Source of the DNA: Absidia repens
Lineage: Eukaryota; Mucoromycota; Mucoromycetes; Mucorales; Cunninghamellaceae
Direction: 5' to 3'
DNA length: 64,000 nt
Assembly (NCBI GenBank): GCA_002105175.1
Contig: MCGE01000033.1
Location: forward strand, 62,001-126,000
Numbering within the stretch: position 1 is the first letter of the stretch; every line of letters begins with the position of its first letter. A program made the translations under genes and the position numbers. Shown piece after piece: positions 1 through 12,503 of this stretch. The notes beneath the pieces were generated by a model, which searched no databases, was not told the DNA's origin, and saw only the letters and a list, made by a program, of their open reading frames with translations.

Positions 1-30
1 AAAAAAATAGTCTATGCTAAAACTAAAACA

Positions 31-3000
31 CTATTCCAATACCAAATCGGCCACTACAGCAAGCACCTTTTCAGGAAAATCACGCTGAACCATTTGATCC
101 AAAACCAGCTTTGCTTTGTCGACCATTTTGTTGTCCAGATAGGCACGCACCATGGCTTCATAGGTACTTGGTTCACGGACCACCATATTTGCTGAGGAGG
201 AGGAGGAGGAGGAGGAAGGAGGGGAGGTATGCGCGGTGATTGTGTCGCTGTCATCACTAATATCAGCACCAGTCATACCAATAGATGCGTGATGTCCACC
301 ATTGAAAGATAAGGATTTGTCGTCTGTCATCTTGTTGAACACGGTTTCGGCCTTGTCCACCAATCCCTTTTGACCATAGCCACGAATAAACAAGTTTTCG
401 ATGTAGGGCGAGTTGCTCTTGACAATAGTATCCAGCATCTGACTGTACAAGATTTCGGCACGTTCCAAACATCCGTTGCTAATCAAGGTATCCAACATGG
501 CTTGATACACCGCTTCATCCGGCGCGACTTGGGCTTTGACCATTTCACAAAACACACGATCGGCACTCTGGACATCACGTTGCAGGGTTCCATAGGCATA
601 GATCAACGTAGCATAATGGGTGGCTTGGGGTCGAATGCGGTCGCGGCGCTCCATTTCAGAAAGCATACGGTGCGCCGTTGGCATGTCGTAAGGGGTCATG
701 CTTGCATAGACTTCCATCAATAGCTTGTAGGTGTGAGGTGAGGGTTTAATATGACGGCGACGCAATTCGGCAAAATATTCAAGGACACGGTCACGGTTGG
801 GTTGTTGTCGAATGTAGAATTGGATCATATTGTTGAAGGGGCCCACACGAGGTTGGTACGAAGGCGACGACAGCATTTCACCAAACAAACGTCGAGCATG
901 TGTTTCCGATCCCGCACGAACACAAGCTGAGATGATAGCACCATAAGTAATCGAGTTGGGCGTCACTTTGAACTCCCGCATTTCGTCAAACAGATAGAGA
1001 GCTGATTCCAGTTTGCGCGCCTTGGCCAGTTTGGAGATCACCACATTGTAGAAAAACGTTGTTGGTTTGGCATGGTGGCGCTTGGCTTCATCGTAAATCG
1101 TCAATGCATCCGAGGCTTCATCGGTAGCGCACTTGGCACTGCCCAACAAAAGACTGGCATACCCATTGCCATCAGGAAAAAGGCCCATTTTCTTGATTTG
1201 ATCATAGTACACCTATATGTAAAATAAATGAAAAGTATGTTAGGGTAATCAGAAACCCAACCAGTTGCTCCATGTTTGCAATTATTACCTTTGCGCGCGC
1301 CATATTTCCTTGCTGTGCGTAGCCAATCAGGATGCTGTTTGTAATCACATATACTGCGTGCTTCTTGTTGCTGTCGCCTGTTTCCATCGAGTCGTAGGCT
1401 TTCAAACACACTTGATACATCTTGAGCGCCGTTTCCATATGTCCTTGTTTCCCAGTCAAAGCAATAGCATCGCGTAACGAGTCAGGATGAGGTAGCTTGT
1501 CACCCGCTAAGATCTTGTCCAAGAGGTTCAGGGCGTTGTTGTGGTGACCATGCATGACTGATTTCATAACATCTTGAGAAGCGCTAATGTCAAACGAAGA
1601 GAATGTAACGGAGCTATCATTCCTTTCCATGTCACAGGTCAAAGTCTTTTCAGACACAGTATCAGCAGATTCCAAGGCGGATGGGTTGACCCCTTGTTGA
1701 GATTCAATAGAGTTCACCGACACAGGGTCCACTGCCGCACGCCAGGTAGCTTCAGCAGTAATGTCACCTTTCATTTGCCAGAATGCAGTCACCCGAGATA
1801 CCAAGCTGGAGGAAGGAACAAGACGATCCGACTGCATTCCATTCAACAGAGTCAGGAAGAGCGTCATGGGCTGGTTCGCACCATGGATGGCGGCTTGAGG
1901 TTGATTGTTTTGGTGAGAAAAGGTGGCGAGCATGATGGCAGCATCAAACAGCATGCAGTAGTCCGACGTTGTGAAGAAGTGTTTTGACGTAGCACCTTGG
2001 TCTTGATACGTTTGCACCAATCCCTTGGACAACGACGAGGGCATTTTTCCACCAAACCAAAGCGAGGTTGTCACATGAGCCACCTGTAGCATTTGACGAA
2101 TATCCTTGATGATAGAGATCAGCTGCAACGAAGTATCCACCAAAATCCGCTGGCCTTTCACAAGAGTACGAGGAGACAACACACCAAGAATAACATGCAA
2201 AGCAGTAACAGCTTGATCGGCATCACCTGCATGGATAAAGTGAGAAATTATCCGGCAAGCCAACACGGGATCAGGTTCCAGTCGAACCACGCGCATATCT
2301 TCCACCACTTGAAGGGCTTTGGTACCTTGTTGCTTTGACAAACACAAAAGAGCATAGTTGGCCAGGTTTCCATAGGATTTGGCAATATCAGTCTTGATCA
2401 AGTCGGCATAGACGGCATCGGCGCCTTGGATATTGTGGGCATGGCAATAAGCGGCAAGAATAGGACCATATGTGCTTGCATCAGGTTGAGGAAGATGGTC
2501 AGGATCATTGAGCAATTGACGGACCACATCGTGGGCTTTTTCCATGTTGGCTAGCGTACAATAATGACGGATGATAGAGTTGTAAGGAATAATTGTAAGC
2601 TTCACACCATCTCGCACCATATCAGTATCAATCACACGAATAGCACCTTCCAAAAGACCACACTTGAGATGAGAATCAACCAAAGCATTGTACACATACG
2701 ACGAGTCGTGAGCACCCATACCATTCTTGTATTCTTGATACATGGCAAAATAGCGACGAGCAGATTGGATATCTCCAGCACGGCCAAAGAGATTGATAAG
2801 AGCAGCATATGTCGCGGCATTGGCAGAAGCATGAGTTGATTGTTCCAGCTGAGTAAACACCTGTGAAGCATGAGTGGTATCGCCATAGTGAGACAACACC
2901 CGTAGAAGCTGATTGAATAGATCGACTTCAAAGACCTGTGTATGTTGGGAGTTGGCTGCTTCAGTAAAAAGGTTCATGGCTTTGTCGAGATTGCCTTCCG

Positions 3001-3839
3001 ATTCCAAAACGCCAATATCTTGCACCAATTGACCCGTACGAGCAGATTGACGTTTCAACATGGCCACTGTCTTTTGGACTTCAACATCACGGCGACAGAG
3101 TGTTCGAATAAGTAGCGTATAGGTGTAGCTGCTTGGTTGGATATGAGAACGTGTCATTTCATTGTAGACTACATTGTTGTTTAAAAGAAGAAGAAGAAGA
3201 AAGAAAGAAGAGGGGAAAAAAAAAAGATCATTGAGTATACAAAAATTAAAACGCCGTCTCCAAAAAAGAAATATTTTTCTTACCTCGAAGCATAGGGGCC
3301 AACGGAGAGCCTTCTCGGCGTAAGGTAGCATAAGCATCCAGTACAAGATTGTAAGTGTGATGAGTCAAAGGGAGGCCTTGTTTTTTCATAGTAACGAACT
3401 CCATCATAACCGCCTTCAAATTACCATCCCGTTTAACAGCCAGAATGCGCGCGTTGGCTTCCAAAGAGGCCACCGAAGGCGAATCCATAGAAGGTGAGGT
3501 GGGTGGTGTAGGCATCGACATAAATTCTTCCTTCTTGTCAATTTTTGTGGATGATAATGAAGTTGTTGTGCATTGTTGTTTTTTCGTTGAAGAGGATGGT
3601 GAGTACGGTGCAGTTGGTATATCAGCAACAACATCGACTGCCGTTTCGTCTGGTATCATTTTGGTGATGATTGTCTTTTGAGCAAGAAGAGCAGCACGTC
3701 GCTCAGCGGCTGTTTGTCGTTTTGGCTTTGTTGGTATATGAACATCATGTGTATGCTGTTGTGACAATTTCGTGTCACGGATGGTAGTGTTTGTGAACGT
3801 TGTGGATGATAAAAGACCAGAATTGTTTTTGATTTTCAT
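31..3839 (-). CDS. Large pentatricopeptide repeat (PPR) protein, probably mitochondrial
   Basis: Three exons (3839-3284, 3168-1289, 1212-31) join in frame to a 1205-residue protein; both introns are GT-AG. The first ~140 residues are Ser/Thr/Lys-rich and low complexity. Degenerate 35-residue PPR units then follow in two blocks, roughly residues 150-480 and 770-1190, with typical helix pairs such as TYGAIISACVRAGSETHARR and 'TYKLLMEVYA'. Fungal PPR proteins bind organellar RNA and act in mitochondrial RNA maturation, stability or translation, so a mitochondrial role is inferred; the basic, hydroxyl-rich N-terminus is compatible with import. A poly-Ser run encoded by GGA/GGA-type repeats (+ strand ~190-216) interrupts the last PPR block. 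The start is the ATG at 3839, preceded by an AT-rich leader. I cannot assign it to a named fungal PPR (Cya5-like, Dmr1 and others are possible). Confidence 0.88.
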
Positions 3840-5672
3840 AATGTATGTATTCTTATTAAAATATATGAGCGAAAGAAAAAATACCAGAAGAAAAAAAAAT
3901 CAAGGCATTTATATACCTTTCTCGAATACTGACTGACTTTTAATATATATAATCTTTTTAATCTGATAAAAAAAACTTTTGCCTCCCTCCATTTTTCTCC
4001 GGCTTCCAATCGAATCCAATATTTGACCACCCTTTTGCAAGAGCCTATGACATTCATTCACATAATATATGCATTTGTTGATCAATGGTACTGAAAATCA
4101 AACCTATACTGCCCCCCACTACTACTCATTCTGCTTGTGAGAAATACAAACCACAGTAACGATGCTGATGCACTCTTGCTGGACTGTCAAATAGGGTGGG
4201 TACCATTATAGATCAACTGACATTCAACATCTCGATTCCCGAGTAAAATAAATCTGATAAAAAATTTAGCTCCACTTCTAAATTCTATGACACCCACAGA
4301 TTTCCCAGCCAATCATTTTTCGTTACCTTGTTGTTATATGTATCATAGTTTGTTTGAATCATTGAAAATTGATCTATGAATTAAAATTATTGAAAAGATG
4401 GATCAATGTTCAAATAATATTTTATCATCTTATGATATTTTGACGTTATCTTCTTCATAAATACTGTGAATAAGAAACTAAAGGTGCACTTTTTTTCAAG
4501 TTGGATCGACCAATTGGAAAAGATAGATTTATCAGATGAAGAATGTAGGGGAGAGGTAGATATTCAAATACCGTTTGCCATGGCTTTCCCGATTATTATT
4601 TTGTAGAGTGAAATTATCATATCAGATCTGATAAGAAATCATATTGTCTATGATAGCCCTGAAAACTTAACATAGCACTAAAGAACCAAATATAGGGGGT
4701 AGGGTTTGGATTTTTTTGGCATCAAAATAAAGTTTGTCCCTATGAGACAATAAGCCTAAAAATTGGTCATATGCCTCTCTTTTACCTGCATTGCTGGAAA
4801 TGTACTGGCTCTGTCGATGGGCAATTGAGTGACGGCACAATATGTTTGTCTATTATTATACTGTACAATACTGTAATGGAATTACTATTTGTACTGGATT
4901 GTCTTTATTTGTACTGGATTGTCTCAAAATTTTATCTAAGATTCAAACATACAGTATTTTTGGACTTGTACCTTTTATTTTCTTTTTTTGGCTTGCCAAG
5001 TGCTCACAAGTGACAACAAAAGTATTGAAACGGCGCTCCAAGTACCAAGGGTTTCACGTGTGGGCATAATCAGTGCAGACCCATATGTCTTGTTTCACCA
5101 ACACATTTTGTAACAAAATGAAATGAAAAAGTCAGAGTGGTCCCATGGTCCCTTGATTGTATACAATAAAAAAAAAAAAAAAAAAAAGGCGTTTCAGAGA
5201 TTTCACAATGGAGCATATTGAATAAGACCCAGTTTGTTCCAATGCCGTTTAAGGTATATGATTTAGATGCGCGATGGTGATATCATAAAGGTTCGATCAT
5301 CTTTTTAATATGATTGTCATCGAACTGGGAACTAAACAATTGTATGAAAAAAAAGGGTGGGGCAATATGCTTTTTCAACAATGTGACCTGAACGTTAGGC
5401 GCGGAATTTAAAAAATATTGAAATGCGCTTTTCTTTCCCCCATCACCCCAAACTAATTTTTTTTTTCTTCTCAATTTCCTTTCCACTCATTATCCTACTT
5501 TTTTCCCTTCTTTTTTTCATTATCTCTTTTTTTTTTTGGAATTCGGTGAACTTATATATTTATTTGAAAACAGCAAACAAGTATCCCGTTGTTACTTTAT
5601 TCCCATCCTTTAATACTACATCGCACTCCATTTTCCAACTTACATATATACCAACAAGTTTGCTACAAAATC
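3840..5672. promoter_or_regulatory. Divergent intergenic region between the PPR and lipase genes
   Basis: No supportable gene is seen. The region is AT-rich and contains several GATAA/TTATC-like words (about 4390-4640), a 19-nt poly(A) run near 5169-5187, a 20-bp tandem duplication (listed separately) and pyrimidine-rich stretches at 5455-5535 just before the lipase start. A GGCGCGGAATTTAAA block at about 5398-5412 resembles a motif found upstream of other genes in the window. Confidence 0.55.
4886..4925. repeat. 20-bp tandem duplication
   Basis: The unit TATTTGTACTGGATTGTCTT occurs twice head to tail, with a single final-base difference (T versus C). This indicates a recent local duplication in the PPR-lipase intergenic region. 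No function is visible. Confidence 0.9.
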
Positions 5673-8600
5673 ATGACGATATCCTCATCACAAATAGCAA
5701 CATGTCGAACCAATGTATACGAAATGTCGCCAACTCTACTACCTGAAAACATAGCTGGTCTAATCACAACTGCGTCTTTAGCTACACGTGTGTCTCTGCG
5801 GTGCTCGTCTTTAGTTATTGATGCTTTATTTGAAGGTGCAAAATATGGTACTTCTGTTTCATTGGGACTCGGACGAAATGCTTTGACAAATGCTCTCTCG
5901 ACTGCTCGACTGATTCATTCTTCAAATCCGGAACTGGATGACGACGATCAATACGTGGCTTCAGACAGGTACAGTCGTAAATATATAAAATAAGACTTTG
6001 CTTGCTGCATGCATGACCTTTTTATTTGTTACTAATTTCTATTTATTTATTTTTTCTATCTTTAGTCGATTTCTTCAATTAATCGACAAATACACTGACC
6101 TTGGTGTCCACCTTATCTCAAGCACTTTTACTTTGACTGAACTGTTTGCTCTCTCTGGTTTACAGTTTACATCAAAAACCATCAAGACGGGCTTGAAGGT
6201 AAGCGATCATCATCGATATTAAACATATATTAAAAAAAAGGTTCTTGCCTTTTTCGTGGTTACTCAACTAATTTTCATATTCATTTATTAGGCATGTGAA
6301 GAAACGGTACGCTTGATCGATGGTATTTTTGGGTCCACAGACACTTCTCGAGCTATTGCGTCAATCATCACTTTGGTACATCGGGAACTTATGCACGATC
6401 CGGAATTTGAATTGGCTCAGATGGGCAAGGTGGCAATGTTGGCAAGTCTCACAAAGGCGCTTACTGCATTTGCTTTACTTCAAACCGTTACTCATCCACA
6501 ACGAATTAAGCACGTGCAATCAACTGTTTTGTGGCAAGGTCTTGTTATTGAAGAAGAAACGAATCAACAATCCCTGATACAAATGGAACACCCTTCATCA
6601 AATCTACAACTCCAAAAAAGACCTAGCGCTTATCAAATCACGGATGGGACGAAACAAGTTACATCTTCCTCCGACACTGCAGTAAGCGACACAGAAAATC
6701 ATGATCAAGTCATACACGAACTTCAGGGCATTTTGGCGGAATCGGATTTGGCATCAAACAATAACAACAGCAACAGCAACTTGGCGATTGTTTTGGCAAC
6801 AAATGAAGGCGATGAAACAAATCCTTGTAGCATGTATGAAATTATCACCACCACACAGCGATCCACTGTCAAAACTACGAGCATTCGTCCTGTCGATCCC
6901 AACCATCCTGGTCAAACTGCAAAAACAAAATATGTTACGGTGAAATCTGAAGAAATGGACAAGGAATCTTTTGTTGCTGTGGTCAATGGAAATGATGATG
7001 ACTCAGATCAAGTACCTGGTGTTTGGGCTAAATACCCCGCTGTTGGCCAAGATGCATCTCATGATTTAGTGGACAACAGTATTTTGCTATCGGCTGTCTC
7101 CAAAAAGTTTACTCGGAAAAAGTTAGAAAGAAAAGAATCCTACGGCTGGGAAAATACGGATGGTGAACGTACCAGAGATACCAGTCAGCCTATTGGACCT
7201 ACAACTACAATGACCAGCACTTCAACAACACTTAGATCAACTGCATCAACATCATCAACACATCTTGCTTCTTCTTCTGACGACCAAGACGATCATTCAT
7301 CACACTCACCATCAATCCATTCTCATACACAACCACAACCACAAAAAACACCAAAGAAACAGAAAAGCAGATGGGGATTCAGCATGGACACGATTCGCCA
7401 AAAGAAAAGCAACTCTATCTCTGCACCTTCATTTTCTTTGCCATTTTATCCTTCCTCGAATAGCAACAACAAAAAGTCACCTTCCTTATCATCAACAACA
7501 CCATCGGTCTCAAACCGTCGACGTAACTCTTCCGGTAGCACTGTATTTCCCTCCATGACACCTATGAAGAACAGCACCCACACCCACAACAGCAAATCTC
7601 CACGGATGTATCGGTCCAGCTCAATCACTAGTATGGCGTCGGTTTCAAGGACCACCATGACAACGACTTATTCTACGACAACACCAACCCTCACACCTTC
7701 GTGCTCAACAACATCTCTCAAACCAATCTCCAACGATACATCGTCATCTGCCTCGTCGTCCTACGCTTCATGTCCATCATCACCACCGCTAGTACCTGCA
7801 AAGGATGCCAAGAACGATACCCACCCTCGCCGTCGTGTGCGCGTCATTCGATCTATGCCTGTGATTCGTGCCTCATCACCTCGCTCTTTGGATCAAGAAC
7901 CTGACCCACGCAACTTCCCTCGACAACACATCATCAACAATATTGGACACTTTATGCGTTATGCCAGTGCGGCGTATGGAGAATCATTCATGCGAGTCTT
8001 CGGTATTGGCGACATGCCCACGGTGCTTCCAACTTCACACCACCACCATCCAAACCACCATGCATTTGCTCATCATACTGGTGTCATGGTTCAAGACATT
8101 CTCCTCTCAAGCTACACCGACCATTCTAGTTTGTTGACAATGCATCATCCTTCCCTTCACGCTCTCGTCCACTATGTGACGGTGGATCATCGCACCAAAT
8201 CAATTGTTTTGACATGCCGTGGAACCTTAGGACTGAGTGATGTGCTGACGGATTTGTCCTTTACGTATACCGATTTCACTCTTCCCACCGACGCAACGCA
8301 GCATTTCCAAGCTCACGATGGCATGCTGGACGCAGCGCAGCTTTTGGCGAAAGAAAAAGGTAGGGTGTACCAAGTCATCCGACGAGGCCTCGAACAATAC
8401 CCTGATTATGGTCTGGTGTTATGTGGTCACAGCTTGGGCGGTGGCGTGGTTAGTCTTCTCGGTGTTTTATGGAGTCAAGATAGGCAATCCTTCCTGGAAC
8501 ATGAATCTAGTGCAACGGTCTCTGCTGCTCTGACACATGATCCCGTGCCTTTTGTTACATCGCGGCTGAGTGGTCTACCTGCAGGTCGTCCGGTGCATTG

Positions 8601-9237
8601 TTATGTGTACGGTCCTCCTTGTGTCATGTCATTTGAACTGTCTCAATACTGTGGTCTAGGATTGGTGACAAGTGTGGTCCATGGTTATGATATTGTCTCG
8701 TGTCTTAGCTGGGGTTTGATCAAGGATCTCAAGAACGTCGCCACCAGTCTTCACGAAGAAACTCAAACTGCCGAAGCGATTATTAGTCGAATCATCGGAC
8801 GCTACAATCGACGCAATACTTCCAACAACAATGCTGACAAGAACATGAACGATCAACAACAACAACAAACGACTCGACAAGAAGAAGAGGAAGATCAATG
8901 GTTATGGGCAACAATCAAAACCATGCGGGCTGATATGCGTGCAGATAAATTATACCCTCCATCCACTGTTTACCACGTGGAATCTGTCCCCCAACTGATT
9001 CAAAATCCCATGTACCATTCGGAAACGTCCACCTCCTCATCCACCGCTCGACAATCACAGTACCGAAAGGCGCACATGACGACGTTGACGCTATGCGACG
9101 ATATCCAGGGCCGTTTCTCCGAAATCAACTTTTCAAGAAGTATGTTTGTTGACCATACCCCAACTTTATATGAAAAGGCGATTCGAAATCTATGCCGTGG
9201 CTTCTTTGGTCAGGATGGTGCTTACGAAAATACATAG
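5673..9237 (+). CDS. Class 3 lipase, sn1-specific diacylglycerol lipase-like
   Basis: Three exons (5673-5968, 6066-6198, 6292-9237) give 1124 residues. The lipase fold is in the C-terminal half: the nucleophile elbow GHSLGGG places the catalytic Ser near residue 857, 'HGYDIVSCLSW' offers the Asp (about 943) and VDHTPTLYEKAI the His (about 1098), the order and local context seen in diacylglycerol lipases. These enzymes release the sn-1 acyl chain of diacylglycerol at membranes. Residues ~200-600 are mostly Ser/Thr/Asn-rich low complexity with clusters of basic residues, likely a disordered regulatory region. The N-terminal ~190 residues are moderately hydrophobic and helical but do not show the clear four-TM block of animal DAGL; this matches long fungal lipase_3 proteins. 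The start ATG at 5673 was preferred over the upstream in-frame ATG at 5589, whose extension lies in the leader. An AATAAA lies near 9481. Confidence 0.88.
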
Positions 9238-9541
9238 TGTTTATTAGTTTTTAGATTATTGTTATTATTATATTATTCCCTCTACCTCCCCTGTTTCTTA
9301 TTTTATTTTTTTGTTTTATTTGCCATCCTTCAATACATATATTTCTATATATATATATCTCATATACACCGTATTGCCCCTACACCATAGTTTAGTAATT
9401 AGTCTTTATTTTCTTCAGTTTTTGATATGACATTTATACCAACAATGAAATGCTTCTTTATTTGTTTTGCCAATTTTTACCAATAAAATGCAGTACTGTA
9501 TTGCAGTGCTGTACGTTTCTATTTATCTTCAACTGTCTGTT

Positions 9542-9543
<2 letters not shown>

Positions 9544-9593
<50 letters not shown>
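9544..9593. repeat. Poly(T) tract, 50 nt
   Basis: An uninterrupted run of T lies downstream of the lipase stop codon. It is the longest homopolymer in the window; its exact length may be uncertain for technical reasons. Confidence 0.85.
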
Positions 9594-9595
<2 letters not shown>

Positions 9596-10584
9596 ATTGT
9601 CAACTTGTATGTTATTGAAAGATACCCAGAGATACGTCTTTGTTGTTTTCCTTTTTTGTCAACAGCAAAACGTGTCTGTGTTTTGCTTCAAGTTTCTTTG
9701 ATATGCCCATAGTGCGTAGGAGTCCTCAACCCATCTCATGCAATTTAGTCCCTCCCCCATCACAACCCAAAATATGTTCTTCTCTATATTTTTCTTCTCG
9801 CTATTTTATTTAGCCCTTAAATCTTGTTTAATATTATTCGGTACATTTTAAATAAACTCGCAAATGATTTTTAAACATCAAAACCGTCTTTTTTTTTTTT
9901 CTTGAAACACATGGCAAATTTGTTACTTCTTTTTTTTTATATTTCTAATGAGAAACGATTACCCCCTAAACGGTTTTTGAAATACCTTCACTTTATTTTT
10001 GGTTGCAGGTGTGCTCACTGTCGAGTCAGAGTTGATATTGCGCTAGTGGTACTTTTTTTTTTTTCTTATACTGCCCAAACACACATGCTGTCACTGTAAA
10101 TTGTGTCTTTTTAGTAACCAAAGCCAACACTTTTATCAACATTATCCTCCTTTTCATAAGGCATACATATCGCACAATATATATATATATATATATATAT
10201 AATGGACGGGATATTTATAAATAATAAAACGCGTAGAGACAAAAAAGTAAAAAGTAACAAAACAGCATTTTATTTCAATAGCATAGCTATTCTACGTACT
10301 AATAAAACCGTCACTACTATACGTAATATATTGTATATATGCTATTTCTATGGAATGCTATATAAGCCAAATGGAGTCAAACCAGCATGCAACTTCAACC
10401 ATAGATCGATAAAGTACCTCCTAGCAAAAAACAAGTTACCCATTTCAAAGCTATGACCGCCACTAAATAAACACTTGAGTCCACCGACATGTTACCATTC
10501 CACACCAAAAGCATATCGACACCCAGTCACTGTATTTACAAAATAAATCCAGGCCATCAAGCAGACCATTCATCATAACCCAAA

Positions 10585-10810
10585 TTGAAGGGATGTCCTA
10601 TATCCTAGATCCAAAATGAAAGGGTTTCCCATGTACTTTGTCATGCCCTTTTTCGAAACTCTCTAAATCTAATAAAAAATCCCACTCCATGATCGCGAGA
10701 CCTCGGAGGACATCAATGTGGAAAAAAAGAAAAAGAAAAAAAAAGGAAAAAAGAAAAATGGTAAAATTATGAAACAAAGGCATTAAAATAATTGAAATCC
10801 CGCCCCTTGG
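10585..10810 (-). repeat. Dispersed hairpin-repeat family, diverged copy B
   Basis: Shares the 'CCTAGATCCAAAATGAAAGG' block and the following hairpin region (10619-10663) with the better copies, then a purine-rich tract. The distal CCCGCC block is inverted here (AAATCCCGCCCC on the + strand near 10796-10807), so this copy is rearranged. Strand is given for the presumed sense, in which the hairpin reads AAGGGTTTT...AAACCCTTT in intact copies. Confidence 0.6.
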
Positions 10811-11218
10811 CACTGTGTTCACTGAAAACGGTGATGCTGGTGCTGGCACAACTAATTTCGCTTTTGCAAAAGGATGTTGGTGTCATTCACGATGGTTGAT
10901 TCAAGAGATTACAGTGTTATAGCACGGCGGCTGTTCACAATGGTTGTGGTGAGGGTAACATGAAGCAGCAAAAGATGCAAAAAAAAAAAAACCAACTAAA
11001 ACTAAATAATGAGGTTGTGTATAATAAGGGGAATCAAATCTGAGGGACAGAGGAATGAAGAAGAAGAATAAGAAAGAAGAGGGTGAAGAAAAAAACAAAA
11101 AAAAAAAGAGCGGACAATCATATTAGCCAATCAGTGGCCCACCTTAGTTGGCGTTTTCGGGTCGGCCAAACTTTTGAGTGGAGCACATATATTACTCCCC
11201 AAATTCGAAATCGTAGAA

Positions 11219-11301
11219 CCCTTTATAGCTCAGTTGGTAGAGCGGAGGACTGTAATGTTAATTGTCATCCTTAGGTCACTTGTTCGAATCAGGTTGAAGG
11301 G
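11219..11301 (+). tRNA. tRNA-Tyr (GTA) with an 11-nt intron
   Basis: A complete cloverleaf can be drawn: acceptor CCCTTTA/TGAAGGG, D-arm GCTC...GAGC, anticodon stem GAGGA/TCCTT, T-arm ACTTG/CAGGT with loop TTCGAAT. The anticodon GTA is at 11252-11254. The intron at 11256-11266 sits one base 3' of the anticodon (between positions 37 and 38), the standard place for nuclear tRNA-Tyr introns. No CCA is encoded. A second copy with a one-base intron difference lies at 55008-55090 on the other strand. Confidence 0.95.
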
Positions 11302-11503
11302 ATTCATTTTTGTACTTTTTGAGTATTTCTTTTTCCTTTTTTGGTTATTTAGATGGTTTGTTATAGCTAGGTTTTGGTATTCAATAGTTAAGCTATATTT
11401 GTGCGTTTTTTTTTTGTTTTTTTTTTCTGGTGTTACGGCTAATTTTGGTTGTTAGGTCGTAACTGGAATTTGTTTTTGTAGGTTTTTTATTTTCTATCAT
11501 ATA

Positions 11504-11536
11504 GAGTGAGCACCAAACTTTTTAGGATGAAGTTCA
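11504..11536. repeat. tRNA-Tyr-associated ~31-bp repeat, locus 1
   Basis: GTGAGCACCAAACTTTTTAG followed by GATGAAGTTC lies ~200 bp downstream of tRNA-Tyr. Near-identical sequences lie twice downstream of the second tRNA-Tyr gene, at 54127-54156 and 54681-54710, in inverted orientation consistent with that tRNA being on the minus strand. Confidence 0.8.
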
Positions 11537-11829
11537 ATCGATTGTAGCGTTCAACAAAGCATTAATGTCAAATAAGGTTGCTAATTCAATACAAGAAACG
11601 ACATAGATAAACTAGAAAGCAGTGCAAAATTCTCTATAGCAACAACTACAGATCATACTAAATATGGTTATCTTTATGTAGTAAATAATCTAAGCTTGCC
11701 AACGAGTCCCCGGTTTTTTAGCGGAAGAAAGTACTCTATAGTCAATAAACTAAACAGTGAGTGTTTGGTAGGACACTCACAGAACAACCACGATAGCGAC
11801 ATTGTTAATTATGTAATGAGCCAGAGGAC

Positions 11830-12503
11830 GGTTAATAAAAAGGCATATTTTATTGAAGTATATTGGTAGGTACAAAAACTAAAGACGAAGGGTGCTCATT
11901 GTAACAAGGAATTCAACGGGAACAAGTCGAGGGAGATTAATATCAGACTCGAGTAATAGTTAGTATCAATTCAAGGGGAAATTTATAAAAATGGGAACTA
12001 ATATACGGTAGCGTACAAAGCAGGGGAATAACAAAAGGAATATATTTTATTGATGGACAACAATGGTCAACGTTGATCAAAAGGGGACGACAGTAGTAAA
12101 AATGGGATCTATTGCACAAGACATGAATGAGACTAATAGGACATTTTTCATTAAAGCAAGTAAAAAAGAGAAGTATTTTATTCAGCTCTATATGCAAACT
12201 ATAGACAAACTACAGACAAACTAACGCTAAACTAAGCTAATGAAGGCCCCAAAAGGCCAACTAATGGTGCCTTCAGATCCTAGATCCAAATGAAAGGGGT
12301 TTCCCATGCATCTTGTAATCCCTGAGCTGAAAACCCTTCTAAACTAGTTCTGATACTAACCTAAGTCCAACATAACCTCAAAAAATTTATATGATGAAAA
12401 AAAAAAGAAAAAAAAAAGGGGGACTGAAAAGAAAGAGACGAAAATTAAAAAAAGTGTGCGACCATAAAATTTCACGTGGGCGGGATTTTAATTATTTTTG
12501 TGG
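11830..12503 (-). repeat. Dispersed hairpin-repeat family, copy A (multi-module)
   Basis: Read on the minus strand: CCCGCC-CACGTG (CACGTG 12473-12478), a pyrimidine-rich tract, the hairpin (12293-12339, AAGGGTTTT...AAACCCC), the 'GGATCTAGGATC' block, then AATAAAA at about 12177-12183. Two further modules each end in AATAAAA (near 12045-12051 and 11843-11849). Alignment to copies D, E, F and G is evident by eye over several hundred bases. Confidence 0.82.

Larger units (their letters stand above)
9238..11218. other. Intergenic region, lipase to tRNA-Tyr
   Basis: No gene is supported. It holds a T50 tract (9544-9593), further T-runs (9889-9900, 10051-10064), an (AT)n microsatellite (about 10177-10201) and a diverged copy of the dispersed hairpin repeat (about 10585-10810). 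Small ORFs here are low-complexity translations of T- or A-runs. Confidence 0.6.

Noticed and set aside
190..216. GGA trinucleotide repeat as a separate microsatellite
   Set aside because: It lies inside the PPR coding sequence and encodes the poly-Ser run, so it is covered there.
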